Source: Telluria antibiotica (GTDB lineage: Bacteria; Pseudomonadota; Gammaproteobacteria; Burkholderiales; Burkholderiaceae_D). Taken from it: a DNA stretch of 64,000 bases. The stretch's first letter is position 1. Every line of letters starts with the position of its first letter. Under the pieces are notes generated by a model. The model saw nothing but the letters and a program-made list of their open reading frames with translations. It ran no database searches and was not told where the DNA came from. This document shows positions 1 through 8,484 of the stretch, piece after piece. The position numbers were made by a program, and so were the translations under genes. The stretch lies in NCBI RefSeq assembly GCF_011682055.1, contig NZ_JAAQOM010000001.1, positions 1 through 64,000 on the forward strand, written 5' to 3'.

Positions 1-2
1 AC

Positions 3-554
3 ATCTACCAGAAGCGCCTGCATCCGGACGTCACGGAGAAGAAAATGGTGTGGATCGGCCGCGTCACCGTCGTCGTGTCGATGCTGCTGGCCGTCGTGAT
101 CGCCCCGCTGATGGGCATCGACAAGAAGGGCGGCTTCCAGTACATCCAGGAATACACGGGCTTCGTCTCGCCGGGCATCCTCGCCATGTTCCTGCTGGGC
201 TTCTTCTGGAAGAAGACGACGTCCAGCGCCGCGATGTTCGCCACCATCGGCGGCCTCGTGTTCTCGATCATCCTGAAGTTCCTGCCGACCATGATGGACC
301 TGTCGTTCCTGGCGCCCATCGGCTTCGCCCACGACAACGGCAGCGGTGTCTACGAGATCCCGTTCCTGGACCGCATGTTCATCGTGTTCTGGCTCGTGGT
401 TGCCGGCATGGTGCTGCTCTCGACCGTGTTCGCTCGCGGTAAAGTGAAAGCGCTGATCGTCGATACGAAGCTGTTCAAGGTCGACGGTGCGTTTGCGCTC
501 GGGTCGGCTGTCATCTGCGTCGCGCTGGCCACGATCTACGGCATGTGGTGGTGA
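3..554 (+). CDS. Sodium/solute symporter (SSS family), C-terminal part only
   Basis: The reading frame is open from the window edge, so the gene starts upstream and only about the last 183 residues are visible. They hold at least four hydrophobic segments and the pattern of the C-terminal helices of SSS-family sugar symporters (vSGLT/SglT-like): a KKGGFQYIQEYTGFVSPGI stretch, then a helix ending in FFWKKTTSSAA. Such proteins import sugars with sodium across the inner membrane. With a TonB receptor and a secreted beta-galactosidase directly downstream, galactose is a plausible substrate, but that is inference from context. The last 25 codons and the stop are repeated twice more downstream (see the tandem repeat). 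Confidence 0.85.
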   Translation: MYQKRLHPDVTEKKMVWIGRVTVVVSMLLAVVIAPLMGIDKKGGFQYIQEYTGFVSPGILAMFLLGFFWKKTTSSAAMFATIGGLVFSIILKFLPTMMDLSFLAPIGFAHDNGSGVYEIPFLDRMFIVFWLVVAGMVLLSTVFARGKVKALIVDTKLFKVDGAFALGSAVICVALATIYGMWW

Positions 555-847
555 TTCGGTCACGCACACATCCGCGTGGGCACGGGGTGCCCACCCTACC
601 AAGGTCGACGGTGCGTTCGCGCTCGGCTCGGCCGTCATCTGCGTCGCGCTGGCCACGATCTATGGCATGTGGTGGTGATTCGGTCACGCACACATCCGCG
701 TGGGCACGGGGTGCCCACCCTACCAAGGTCGATGGTGCGTTCGCGCTCGGCTCGGCCGTCATCTGCGTCGCGCTGGCCACGATCTACGGCATGTGGTGGT
801 GATTCGGTCACGCACACATCCGCGTGGGCACGGGGTGCCCACCCTAC
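477..847 (+). repeat. 124-bp tandem repeat, three copies, made of gene end plus REP-like flank
   Basis: Copies lie at 477-600, 601-724 and 725-847. Each holds the final 25 codons of the symporter (KVDGAFALG...YGMWW), its TGA stop and about 48 bp of 3' flank with a GTGGGCACGGGGTGCCCAC hairpin and CCCTAC. The coding parts differ from copy 1 at four bases each, all synonymous third positions (for example TTT/TTC, GGG/GGC, GCT/GCC). The noncoding flanks are identical in all three. Copies 2 and 3 have no start codon or ribosome binding site and should not be translated. Confidence 0.93.
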
Positions 848-886
848 GGCAGCGTGCTGGCTGTAGGGTGGGCTCCCCGAGCCCAC
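824..886. repeat. REP-like inverted pair of 24-bp hairpin elements
   Basis: A 24-bp element at 824-847 is followed, inverted, at 863-886 (GTAGGGTGGGC...GCCCAC). The two match at 22 of 24 positions. Each element alone folds into an 8-bp stem with a 3-base loop, and the two mismatches are compensatory: the A-T pair in one stem is a T-A pair in the other. This is the layout of bacterial REP/BIME palindromes found between genes. It lies 3' of the triplicated symporter end and may also stop or stabilise the transcript. No RAYT transposase is visible. Confidence 0.75.
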
Positions 887-947
887 AAAACGTCCGCGTT
901 ATCCGCGACATCGAGGCAGCCCGCGAGCTGCTTTTTTTATGTTTCTC

Positions 948-980
948 ACCAGGCTATACGAACTTCGTATATACGCTGGT
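948..980. promoter_or_regulatory. Palindromic operator candidate upstream of the TonB receptor
   Basis: A perfect dyad TATACGAA-C-TTCGTATA spans 955-971. It sits inside a wider inverted pair ACCAG (948-952) and CTGGT (976-980). A possible -10 box CATAAT follows at 987-992, so the dyad covers where a -35 would be, as expected for a repressor site. The regulator is not identified. The nearby dgo-gene sites share the TATAC half-site only loosely. Confidence 0.45.
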
Positions 981-1104
981 AAAAAACATAATGGTTGCAC
1001 TCCTTGCAAGACGACAGAATGCCGGTCAGTCGCCCGATTGGTTCGCCGCGTGCACCAACGACGACGCATACCGATAAGTCAAAACGACAAAGCAAGGAGA
1101 TTAC

Positions 1105-3732
1105 ATGCAGCAGACAACCCTGAGCGTACTCGTACGCTCGCTCTTCCCATTATTGGTCCTCCCCGCCGTTCCCGCCCTTGCCCAGCAAGCCGCGCCCACC
1201 GGGTCGTCCGAACCCGCCGCGGGCGGCGACACGGCCGTGCAGCAGGTCGTCGTCTCGGGCATCCGCGCGTCCGTGCGCAGCGCCCTGTCCGTCAAAGAAA
1301 ACTCCAACAGCATGGTCGAAGTCGTGGCGTCCGAAGACATCGGCAAGCTGCCCGACACGACGATCGCGGAATCGCTCGCGCGCCTGCCGGGCCTCGCCGC
1401 CGGCCTCGATCGCGGCAACGCGAGCCAGATCGTCGCGCGCGGCATGGGCGAACGCTTCATCGGCGCCACGTTGAACGGCCGCGAACTGGCGTCGTCGGAA
1501 CCCAACCGCGCCGTGCGCTTCGAGCAGTTCCCGTCCGAGTCGCTGTCCGGCGCCATCGTCTACAAGACGCAGAACGCGGACCTCGTCGAAGGCGGCATCG
1601 CGACGACGATCGACCTGCAGACCGTGCAACCGCTGAAGTACAAGGGCCGCCAGGCGTCGCTGAAGGCCGACGCGCTGTACTATCCTCTCGCGAAGGACGT
1701 CGACACGCAATCCGTGCGGCCGCGCCTGGGCGGCATCTGGATCGACCAGTTCGCGGACAGGACGATCGGCGCTGCCGTCGCGTTCAGCTACCAGAAGCAG
1801 CCGTCGATCGAGGAGCGCAAGAACCATTGGGGCTTCAACGAAGACCACTCCGTCGACATGAACGGCGACGGCAAGGTCGACAAGACGCCGTGGGGCTTCG
1901 AGGATGAACTCAAGCGCGGCACCAATGAACGCAGCAGCGTGCTCGGCAAGCTGGAATGGAAGGCAAGCCCGGACGCGCTGATCACGGCCGACCTGTACTT
2001 CGCCCGCGACAAGATCCGCGAGCCGAGCGTCCAGCACTGGACGGGCGACGTCGGCAACTGGGACGGCTGGCAGACGGCGAACTATTCGAACCTCGACATC
2101 CGCAACGGCTACGTCGTGGGCGCGACCGTCAAGGACGTGAGCCTGTCCACGCACAGCACGCGCTGGATCCAGAACATGGACAACGCCGCCGGTGGCCTGA
2201 ACGGCAAGTTCAACGTGGGCGACTGGAAGGTCGAGGCGGACGTCGCGACGTCGCGCGCGAGCCGCGCCAGCCAGTGGGCCGACGTGCGCAACACGACGGC
2301 GAACAACGGCACCCTGTCGTGGTCCTTCACGGGCAACGAGCGGCAGTCGTATGCGTTCAGCGAAGACACGGGCAACCTCGCCAACTTCAACGCGCCGCAG
2401 CTCTACATCGACAACGACGGCCACGTGCACGACCGCCTCGACTCCGCCCACGTCAGCGGCGCGCTGCCGCTGGAACTGGGGCCAATCAGCCGCATCAAGA
2501 TCGGCGCGCGCTTCGCCGAGCGCGAGAAGTCGTACCACCAGACCACGTGGAACATCTCGCCAACGAATGCGTCGATTCCCCTGTCCGCGTACCAGACCCT
2601 CAACGTGCCCGGCTACTTCCCGGCACTGAGCCTGCGCGATTTCGAAGGCACCGTGTCGTCCGTGTTCGGCGGCAGCGCCCTCGACGCGAGCGGCCGGCCG
2701 CAGACGGCGAACGACCTGCTCGCGGGCTGGAAGGTCAAGGAACGCACGAGCGCCCTGTACGCGCAGGCGGACCTGGACGGCGAATTGTTCGGCCTGAAAT
2801 ACCGCGGCAACGCGGGTGTGCGCGTCGTGCACACGCACCAGACGGGCGAAGGCATGGAGTCCGTCAACGGCGCGGCGCCGACGCCCGTCGAAGGTGGCGC
2901 CTCGTACACGAAGGCGCTGCCCAGCATGAACCTGATCTTCGGCCTCGATGCGGAGCAGGCGCACCAGCTGCGCTTCTCGCTCGCGCGCGCCATGTCGCGC
3001 GCGCCGCTGGACGAGATGCGCGCGTCGCGCCAGATCTCGATGGACACGACGCCGGGCTCGCAGGCGCCGCTGACGGGCAGCGCGGGCAATCCGGGCCTGC
3101 TGCCGATGATGGCGAACCAGGCGGACCTCGCGTACCAGTGGTACTTCGACAAGGGCTCGCTGTTCTCGGCCGCGCTGTTCTACAAGCAGATCGACAGCTA
3201 CATCGGCATCACGACGGACACCACCACCCTCGACGGCCGCCAGGCGATCGTCACGCGCTCCATCAACGGCGAAGGCGGCTATGTGCGCGGCCTGGAACTC
3301 GTCTACCAGCACGCGTTCACGCACCTGCCTGCACCGTTCGACGGCCTCGGTGTCGCCGCGAACTGGTCGTACAACGAGAGCGACATCCACGAGTACACGA
3401 ACCACTACCCGATGGAAGGCCTGATGCGCAACAACGGCGGCGTCACGCTCTGGTATGAAAAGAACGGCTTCGAGGCGCGCGTATCGGCCAACTACCACAG
3501 CCCGTTCGTGCGCATGCCCCGCTGGACCGCGGGCTATATGGCGGAGAACGGCGAGGAAACGTATGTCACGGCGAACGTGTCGTACTACCTGACGCCGCAG
3601 CTGCAACTGCGCGTGGGCCTGGACAACATCACGAACCAGAAGGTCGTCTACACGCAGAACGCCAACGCGTACATGCAGAACGTGATGGAATACGGCCGCC
3701 GCTACAACGTGGGCGTTTCGTACAAGTTCTGA
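1105..3732 (+). CDS. TonB-dependent receptor (carbohydrate type)
   Basis: This 875-residue outer-membrane protein has a signal peptide ending near residue 27 (VPALAQQ), a TonB-box-like VQQVVVSGIR around residues 46-55, a plug domain (about 60-190, with SEDIGKLPDTTIAESLARLPG) and a beta-barrel ending in an aromatic terminus (NVGVSYKF). The plug sequence is typical of the Xanthomonas/Caulobacter carbohydrate receptor group. It should bind an oligosaccharide at the surface and pass it to the periplasm using TonB energy. The start is supported by AAGGAG at 1094-1099. Its stop overlaps the start of the GH35 gene by one base (TGATG), so the two are translationally coupled and the ligand is probably a beta-galactoside or pectic galactan. 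That last point is inference. Confidence 0.93.
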   Translation: MQQTTLSVLVRSLFPLLVLPAVPALAQQAAPTGSSEPAAGGDTAVQQVVVSGIRASVRSALSVKENSNSMVEVVASEDIGKLPDTTIAESLARLPGLAAGLDRGNASQIVARGMGERFIGATLNGRELASSEPNRAVRFEQFPSESLSGAIVYKTQNADLVEGGIATTIDLQTVQPLKYKGRQASLKADALYYPLAKDVDTQSVRPRLGGIWIDQFADRTIGAAVAFSYQKQPSIEERKNHWGFNEDHSVDMNGDGKVDKTPWGFEDELKRGTNERSSVLGKLEWKASPDALITADLYFARDKIREPSVQHWTGDVGNWDGWQTANYSNLDIRNGYVVGATVKDVSLSTHSTRWIQNMDNAAGGLNGKFNVGDWKVEADVATSRASRASQWADVRNTTANNGTLSWSFTGNERQSYAFSEDTGNLANFNAPQLYIDNDGHVHDRLDSAHVSGALPLELGPISRIKIGARFAEREKSYHQTTWNISPTNASIPLSAYQTLNVPGYFPALSLRDFEGTVSSVFGGSALDASGRPQTANDLLAGWKVKERTSALYAQADLDGELFGLKYRGNAGVRVVHTHQTGEGMESVNGAAPTPVEGGASYTKALPSMNLIFGLDAEQAHQLRFSLARAMSRAPLDEMRASRQISMDTTPGSQAPLTGSAGNPGLLPMMANQADLAYQWYFDKGSLFSAALFYKQIDSYIGITTDTTTLDGRQAIVTRSINGEGGYVRGLELVYQHAFTHLPAPFDGLGVAANWSYNESDIHEYTNHYPMEGLMRNNGGVTLWYEKNGFEARVSANYHSPFVRMPRWTAGYMAENGEETYVTANVSYYLTPQLQLRVGLDNITNQKVVYTQNANAYMQNVMEYGRRYNVGVSYKF

Positions 3733-6191
3733 TGAGGACGATCACGCAACCCACGCTGCTCCGCGCCGCCGTGCTGCTGGCCCTCGCCGGCCCCGCCGCG
3801 GCGGGCGCGGAACAGCTCCTTGCCGTCGACGCCAGCGCACCGGCGCCCGACCCGCGCACCGGCACGGTCAAGCTGGGCACGGCGAAGGCGCCGGGCGGGC
3901 ACGCGCTCGGCATCAACAACCAATACCTCACGCGCGACGGCCAGCCCTGGCTGCCGGTGATGGGCGAGTTCCACTATTCGCGCAGCCCGGCCGCAAGCTG
4001 GAATGCGGAGCTGGCCAAGATGAAGTCGGCCGGCATCGACGTCGTGGCCACCTACATCATCTGGAACCACCACGAAGCGCGTGACGGGCAATTCGACTGG
4101 ACCGGCAACCGCGACCTGCGCCGTTTCGTCCAGCTGGCGCACAGGCACGGCCTGGACGTCGTCGTGCGAATCGGCCCCTGGTCGCATGCGGAAGTGCGCT
4201 ACGGCGGCTTCCCCGACTGGGTCGTCGACGCGATGCCCACGCGCGGCAACGACCCCACGTACCTGCGCTACGTCGAGCGCTTCTACCGCGAGGTCGGCCG
4301 CCAGCTGGACGGCCTGCTGTACAAGCAGGGCGGTCCCGTGATCGGCGCGCAGATCGAGAACGAGTACAACCTCGCCGGCCCGGGGCACGGCGCGGATCAC
4401 ATCCGCACGCTGAAAGGTCTCGCCGTGAAGGCCGGGATCGACGTCCCCTACTACACGGTCACGGGCTGGGACCAGACCCTGTATCCGTCCGGCGAAGTCA
4501 CCCCCGTCTTCGGCGGCTACCCCGACGAGCCGTGGGCGACGAGTACGAACGAGCTGCCGCCCAAGGAGACGTACGCGTTCCGCTTCGGCACGCGCGTGAG
4601 CGGCGACCTCGGGGCGCAGACGCGCGCCAGCCAGCAGGGCACGGCGGAGACGGACGTCGACAGCACGCCGTTCCTCGGCGCGGAATACGGCGCGGGCCTG
4701 CCCGCCATGTACCGCCGGCGCACGCTCGTTTCGAGCGACGACATCGCGTCCATGCTGCCCGTGCAGCTGGGCTCCGGCGTCAACCTGATGGGATACTACA
4801 TGTTCCACGGCGGGCGCAATCCCGTCGCCGGCACGACACTGGAAGAGAGCACGAAGAGCGGCGGCTACAACGACGTCCCCGCCATCAACTACGACTTCAA
4901 CGCGCCGCTCGGACCGGATGGCCAGCAGCGCCCCGTGCTCGCGGCGCTGCGCCCGTTCCACTGGTTCCTGCACGACTTCGGCGCGCGCCTGGCGCCGATG
5001 ACCGTGCGCAGGCCGGACGTCGTGCCGACGGATCCGGCCGATCTCGATACGCCGCGGTGGTCCGTGCGCAGCCGCGGCGACGCCGCCTTCCTGTTCTACA
5101 ACGGCCACGTGCGCCAGTACCCGACACCCGCGCGCGCACTGGTCCGCTTCGCCATCAAGCTGCCCGGCGGGACGGTCACCCTGCCCCGCAAGCCGGTCGA
5201 CCTGCCGGCCGGAGCGTACTTCGCGTGGCCCGTCAATTTCGACATGGACGGCATGAAGCTGACGTATGCGACGGCGCAGCCGCTGGCACGGCTCGGCGAC
5301 GGGACATGGGTCTTCGCGGCGCAGGACGGCGTCCCGGTCGAATTCGCGTTCGGCGGCCGGGCCCGCGGCTGCGTGCACGCGGCTCGCGCCCACGTCGACG
5401 ACGCGGCGGACGCTGTCGTGGTCGACGGCATCGAACCGGGGCTGAACGTTGCGTTCACCGTGGGCTGCGGCAGCAAGGCGCCGCAGTCCGTGCTCGTGCT
5501 GTCGCAGGCACAGGCCCGGCAGGCGGTCATCGGCACGTTCCAGGGCCGGCGTCGCCTCGTGCTGAGCACTGCGCAGGCGTACGTCGATGGCGGCCGCCTC
5601 GTGCTGCGCAGCACGGGCGAGCCGCACGTCCGCGCGGCCGTCTATCCGCCGTTGACGACGCCACCGACAGCCAGCACCGTCGTGAAATGGGATGGGCGCG
5701 ACGGCCTGTTCCAGGTGATCGAGGCGACGCTGCCCGTGCACGATGCCGCCGTCACCGTAAAACCGCTGCGCGCGGCGCAGGCGGCGCGGCCCATCCGCAT
5801 CGGCGGCAACGCCAAGGCGGCCGTGCAGCCCGACCCGGAAGCGTTCGGCGCATCGGCGGCGTGGCAGCTCGACGTGGCAGCGGCCAGCAGGACGAAGGAC
5901 GTGGACGGCCTGCTGCTCGACGTGGACTTCACGGGCGACGTGGCCCGGCTGTTCGATGGCACGCGCATGGTCGACGACTGGTACTACAACGGCCAGCGCT
6001 GGCAATTCGATCTGGGTAACCTGCCGTCTAAACGCCACGGTCCGCTCACGCTGACGGTGCTGCCGCTGCGCGCGGACGCGCCCATCTACCTGCCGCGCGA
6101 ACACCGGCCCGACTTCGGCGGCAAGCCGCAGCTGGCCGAGCTGAAGGCGGTGAGGGTCGTACCGGTGTACCGGGTGGAGATCGGGCGCTAG
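3732..6191 (+). CDS. Secreted beta-galactosidase, glycoside hydrolase family 35
   Basis: The 819-residue protein has a signal peptide (AGPAAAGAEQ, about 1-27) and a GH35 TIM barrel: GEFHYSRSP near residue 77, YIIWNHHE, the acid/base motif QIENEYN (glutamate in NEY, near residue 212) and a nucleophile candidate in FLGAEYGAG near residue 315. C-terminal beta domains follow. It would hydrolyse terminal beta-galactose residues in the periplasm or outside the cell. It starts at the last base of the TonB receptor stop codon and shares its operon. Released galactose could feed the dgo genes at 8.5-17 kb. Confidence 0.92.
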   Translation: MRTITQPTLLRAAVLLALAGPAAAGAEQLLAVDASAPAPDPRTGTVKLGTAKAPGGHALGINNQYLTRDGQPWLPVMGEFHYSRSPAASWNAELAKMKSAGIDVVATYIIWNHHEARDGQFDWTGNRDLRRFVQLAHRHGLDVVVRIGPWSHAEVRYGGFPDWVVDAMPTRGNDPTYLRYVERFYREVGRQLDGLLYKQGGPVIGAQIENEYNLAGPGHGADHIRTLKGLAVKAGIDVPYYTVTGWDQTLYPSGEVTPVFGGYPDEPWATSTNELPPKETYAFRFGTRVSGDLGAQTRASQQGTAETDVDSTPFLGAEYGAGLPAMYRRRTLVSSDDIASMLPVQLGSGVNLMGYYMFHGGRNPVAGTTLEESTKSGGYNDVPAINYDFNAPLGPDGQQRPVLAALRPFHWFLHDFGARLAPMTVRRPDVVPTDPADLDTPRWSVRSRGDAAFLFYNGHVRQYPTPARALVRFAIKLPGGTVTLPRKPVDLPAGAYFAWPVNFDMDGMKLTYATAQPLARLGDGTWVFAAQDGVPVEFAFGGRARGCVHAARAHVDDAADAVVVDGIEPGLNVAFTVGCGSKAPQSVLVLSQAQARQAVIGTFQGRRRLVLSTAQAYVDGGRLVLRSTGEPHVRAAVYPPLTTPPTASTVVKWDGRDGLFQVIEATLPVHDAAVTVKPLRAAQAARPIRIGGNAKAAVQPDPEAFGASAAWQLDVAAASRTKDVDGLLLDVDFTGDVARLFDGTRMVDDWYYNGQRWQFDLGNLPSKRHGPLTLTVLPLRADAPIYLPREHRPDFGGKPQLAELKAVRVVPVYRVEIGR

Positions 6192-6196
6192 CCAGG

Positions 6197-6217
6197 ATGC
6201 CCCCACCGGTGGGGCAT
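6197..6217 (+). terminator. Hairpin just after the GH35 stop
   Basis: An inverted repeat ATGCCCC(C)ACC / GGTGGGGCAT begins six bases after the stop codon, with one bulged base and almost no loop. There is no T-run, so it is a weak or factor-assisted terminator, or an mRNA-stabilising stem. The rest of the gap to 6439 holds no convincing gene. Confidence 0.35.
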
Positions 6218-6439
6218 GACGATCCATGGCGCGCCTGTCAACATGCGCGCCATGGATACGCCAACCACCGGATGCTTCCCCCGCCGCGCCGTCCAGTACA
6301 CGGTCGAGCAGCACCCGGGCTTCGTGCCCGCGCCGACCGCGCCGGGGGACTACCTCGACGGCGCATGCCGCCGGGCCGGCCGCGTCGGCGTCCGCCTCAT
6401 CGCAACCCTGGCCTGTGCCGCAACCCACCGAGGACCACC

Positions 6440-6916
6440 ATGATCTTCCACGCTTCCATCCCCGCGCGCGATCCCGAGCGCGTCGCCGCCGTCATCGCCG
6501 AAATCTGGGGCGGCCAGTCGTTCCGCTTTCCGCCATGGCCCGGCGCCTGGGTCGCCATGGCCGGCGACGCGCGCGGCTCGATGGTCGAGGTCTATCCGCA
6601 CACGATGCCGATGGCGCCAGGGAACGGCGCCGAGATGGCGCGGCCGCATCCGGACGCCGCGCCCCGTCCCTACGCCTGCTTCCACCTGGCGATCGCCACC
6701 GATCTGTCGGTCGACGACATCCTCGCGATCGGCGCGCGCGAAGGCTGGCGCGCCGTGCCCTGCTCGCGCGGCGGCGTGTTCGACGTCGTCGAGCTGTGGC
6801 TCGAGAACGGCCTGATGTTCGAGGTTCTTACGCCGGAGATGCAGGACGACTACCGCACCGGGGTCACCATCGACATGTGGCGCTTCACCCGCCGCGCGGC
6901 GCCGGTGCCGGCCTGA
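6440..6916 (+). CDS. Small VOC/glyoxalase-like protein
   Basis: The 158-residue product begins MIFHASIPARDPERVAAVIAE, the usual opening of a vicinal-oxygen-chelate (glyoxalase/bleomycin-resistance) beta-alpha-beta unit. A second half carries YACFHLAIATDLSVDDILAI and ends near VVELWLENGLMFEVLTPEM. It is a cytoplasmic single-domain protein with no signal peptide. The frame is open further upstream, but the ATG at 6440 matches the natural start of the fold. Metal ligands cannot be assigned with certainty and the substrate is unknown. It stands alone between the GH35 gene and a LysE exporter. Confidence 0.6.
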   Translation: MIFHASIPARDPERVAAVIAEIWGGQSFRFPPWPGAWVAMAGDARGSMVEVYPHTMPMAPGNGAEMARPHPDAAPRPYACFHLAIATDLSVDDILAIGAREGWRAVPCSRGGVFDVVELWLENGLMFEVLTPEMQDDYRTGVTIDMWRFTRRAAPVPA

Positions 6917-7003
6917 CGGGGCCCGGCAGGGTAATTTTCTTCAATACCGGCCGGGCGGCGGCCGCTATCGTCTGCGCATCCCTCGACATGAAAGGAAACG
7001 CAG

Positions 7004-7591
7004 ATGAGCATCATCGCTTCGATGGCCGCATTCGCCCTGGCCACCTCGATCACGCCCGGCCCCGTCAACGTCGTCGCCCTCGGCAGCGGCGCCCGCCACG
7101 GCTTCGCAGGGAGCCTCGCGCACGTCACGGGCGCGACCGCCGGCTTCTGCCTGCTGCTCGTGCTGGCCGGCCTCGGACTCCACGAAATGGTGGATGCGTG
7201 GCCGCAGGTGACGGCCGTCGTGCGCTGGGCCGGCGTCGCCTTCCTGCTGTACATGGCGTGGAAGCTGGCGGCCGACACGGGCGAGCTGGGCGCCGGGCAG
7301 TCGCCCGCACGTCCGTCGCTGCTGCAGGGCGCCGCGATGCAATGGCTGAGTCCCAAGGCCTGGCTGGCCGCGCTGGCCGGCATGGGCACGTACGCGGCCG
7401 CCGGCGACGCGGCGGCCGTCTGGCTGTTCGCCGCCATCTACTTCGTCGTGTGCTGGGTGTCCGTCGCCGCCTGGGCGTGGGCCGGCAGCCGCCTGCAAGC
7501 GCACCTGCGCGCGCCGCGCCGCATCCGCCTGTTCAACCGCACGATGGCGGGCATGCTCGTGATGAGCGTCGTCTACCTCGCGGCCGCGTGA
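7004..7591 (+). CDS. LysE/RhtB-family amino acid exporter
   Basis: This 195-residue inner-membrane protein has about six hydrophobic segments and the N-terminal TPGPVNVVALGSGARHG motif of LysE/RhtB exporters, followed by QWLSPKAWLAAL in the middle. The family exports amino acids or homoserine-like metabolites by proton antiport. AAAGGA lies upstream of the ATG. It converges on an AraC regulator with three bases between the stop codons, a common pairing. The exported compound cannot be told from sequence. Confidence 0.88.
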   Translation: MSIIASMAAFALATSITPGPVNVVALGSGARHGFAGSLAHVTGATAGFCLLLVLAGLGLHEMVDAWPQVTAVVRWAGVAFLLYMAWKLAADTGELGAGQSPARPSLLQGAAMQWLSPKAWLAALAGMGTYAAAGDAAAVWLFAAIYFVVCWVSVAAWAWAGSRLQAHLRAPRRIRLFNRTMAGMLVMSVVYLAAA

Positions 7592-7594
7592 CCG

Positions 7595-8419
7595 TCAGTC
7601 GCGGTATTGTCCTGGCGTGGCAGCCGTCATCCGCTTGAACACGCGCTGGAAATGGGCCTGGTCGGAAAAGCCGACGTCCAGCGCGACCTGGGCCAGGGAC
7701 GCCCCGTCGCGCAGCCGCGCTTTCGCGTACTGGATGCGGCGGTTCGTCTGGTATTCGTGCGGCGCGACACCGTAGCGCTTCTTGAACGCACGGATCAGGT
7801 AGGAGCCGGACAGTTGCGCGGCGTTGCACAGGTCCTGCAGCGGCAGCGGCTGGGCGAAATGCGCGTCGATGTAGTCGGCGAGCCGTTCGACCTTCTCCGC
7901 GGCGGCGGCGCGCCGCCGCCCCGGCGCGAGCGCGCCGTCGAGCAAGGCGACGAAGTCGACGACGGCCGCCTCGCGTTCGGCCACGCTGCACTGCGCATCC
8001 GCGAGCAGCGCGAACAGATGCACGCCTGCGTCGACCACGTGCGGCACATGCACCGCGGGCACGTCGTATGGCCGGAACGTGGTGTCCGCCGCGCCGCGCA
8101 GACCTGCCTGCACGCGGCCCAGCCAGGCGGGATCGATATAGAACATCACGTACGACCACGGCGCATCGGCCACGGGATTGCAGCCATGGACGTCGCCCGG
8201 ATTGACGACGACGACGGCGCCCTGCTCCACCACTTCGGCATGCGTCCCGTTGACGTAGGTGCTGCGGCCGCCCGTGATGACGCCGATGGAGTGCGTCTCG
8301 TGCCAATGCCGCCCGTAGTGCAGTTCGCGCCCGTCCGTGACGTGGCGGGCTTCGATGAACGGCAAGGCGGGGTCGCGCCAGAAGACCTGTTGCGCGGGCT
8401 GTTGGAAGGTACGAGACAT
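7595..8419 (-). CDS. AraC-family transcriptional regulator
   Basis: The 274-residue protein has an N-terminal cupin-like sensing domain (HWHETHSIGVITGG, NPGDVHGCNP, residues about 20-140) and a C-terminal double helix-turn-helix of the AraC type (about 175-272, ending QVALDVGFSDQAHFQRVFKRMTAATPGQYR). Such regulators usually activate a neighbouring transport or catabolic gene on ligand binding. The adjacent convergent LysE exporter is the likeliest target. A terminator of the upstream dgo genes separates it from dgoA. Confidence 0.9.
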   Translation of the reverse strand: MSRTFQQPAQQVFWRDPALPFIEARHVTDGRELHYGRHWHETHSIGVITGGRSTYVNGTHAEVVEQGAVVVVNPGDVHGCNPVADAPWSYVMFYIDPAWLGRVQAGLRGAADTTFRPYDVPAVHVPHVVDAGVHLFALLADAQCSVAEREAAVVDFVALLDGALAPGRRRAAAAEKVERLADYIDAHFAQPLPLQDLCNAAQLSGSYLIRAFKKRYGVAPHEYQTNRRIQYAKARLRDGASLAQVALDVGFSDQAHFQRVFKRMTAATPGQYRD

Positions 8420-8430
8420 GGACGCATTCT

Positions 8431-8464
8431 AGCGAAAGAAAAAGCGCCCCGCAGGGCGCAAAGT
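8431..8464 (-). terminator. Rho-independent terminator after dgoA
   Basis: Read on the minus strand, a perfect 6-bp stem GCGCCC/GGGCGC (8459-8454 and 8449-8444) with a 4-base loop is followed by TTTTTCTTT. It lies between the dgoA stop and the AraC start, so it should end the LysR-dgoK-dgoA transcript and insulate the AraC gene. Confidence 0.8.
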
Positions 8465-8484
8465 GCCGAAACGCCGAACGCGGT

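Noticed and set aside
477..847. Tandem copies as assembly error
   Set aside because: The copies carry different point changes, which a simple assembly duplication would not produce.
955..980. Resemblance of TATACGAACTTCGTATA to loxP arms
   Set aside because: The arms match about ten bases of loxP but there is no 8-bp spacer and no recombinase gene. Any palindrome of this kind gives the likeness.
1150..3606. 818-codon frame antisense to the TonB receptor
   Set aside because: The translation is Arg/Val/His-rich with no domains. It is a shadow of the receptor gene in GC-rich DNA.
3702..6428. 908-codon frame antisense to the GH35 gene
   Set aside because: Composition is that of a shadow frame and the GH35 motifs on the other strand are decisive.
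6216..6443. 75-codon frame before the VOC-like gene
   Set aside because: No ribosome site, no recognisable domain and it overlaps the VOC start. Not strong enough to call.
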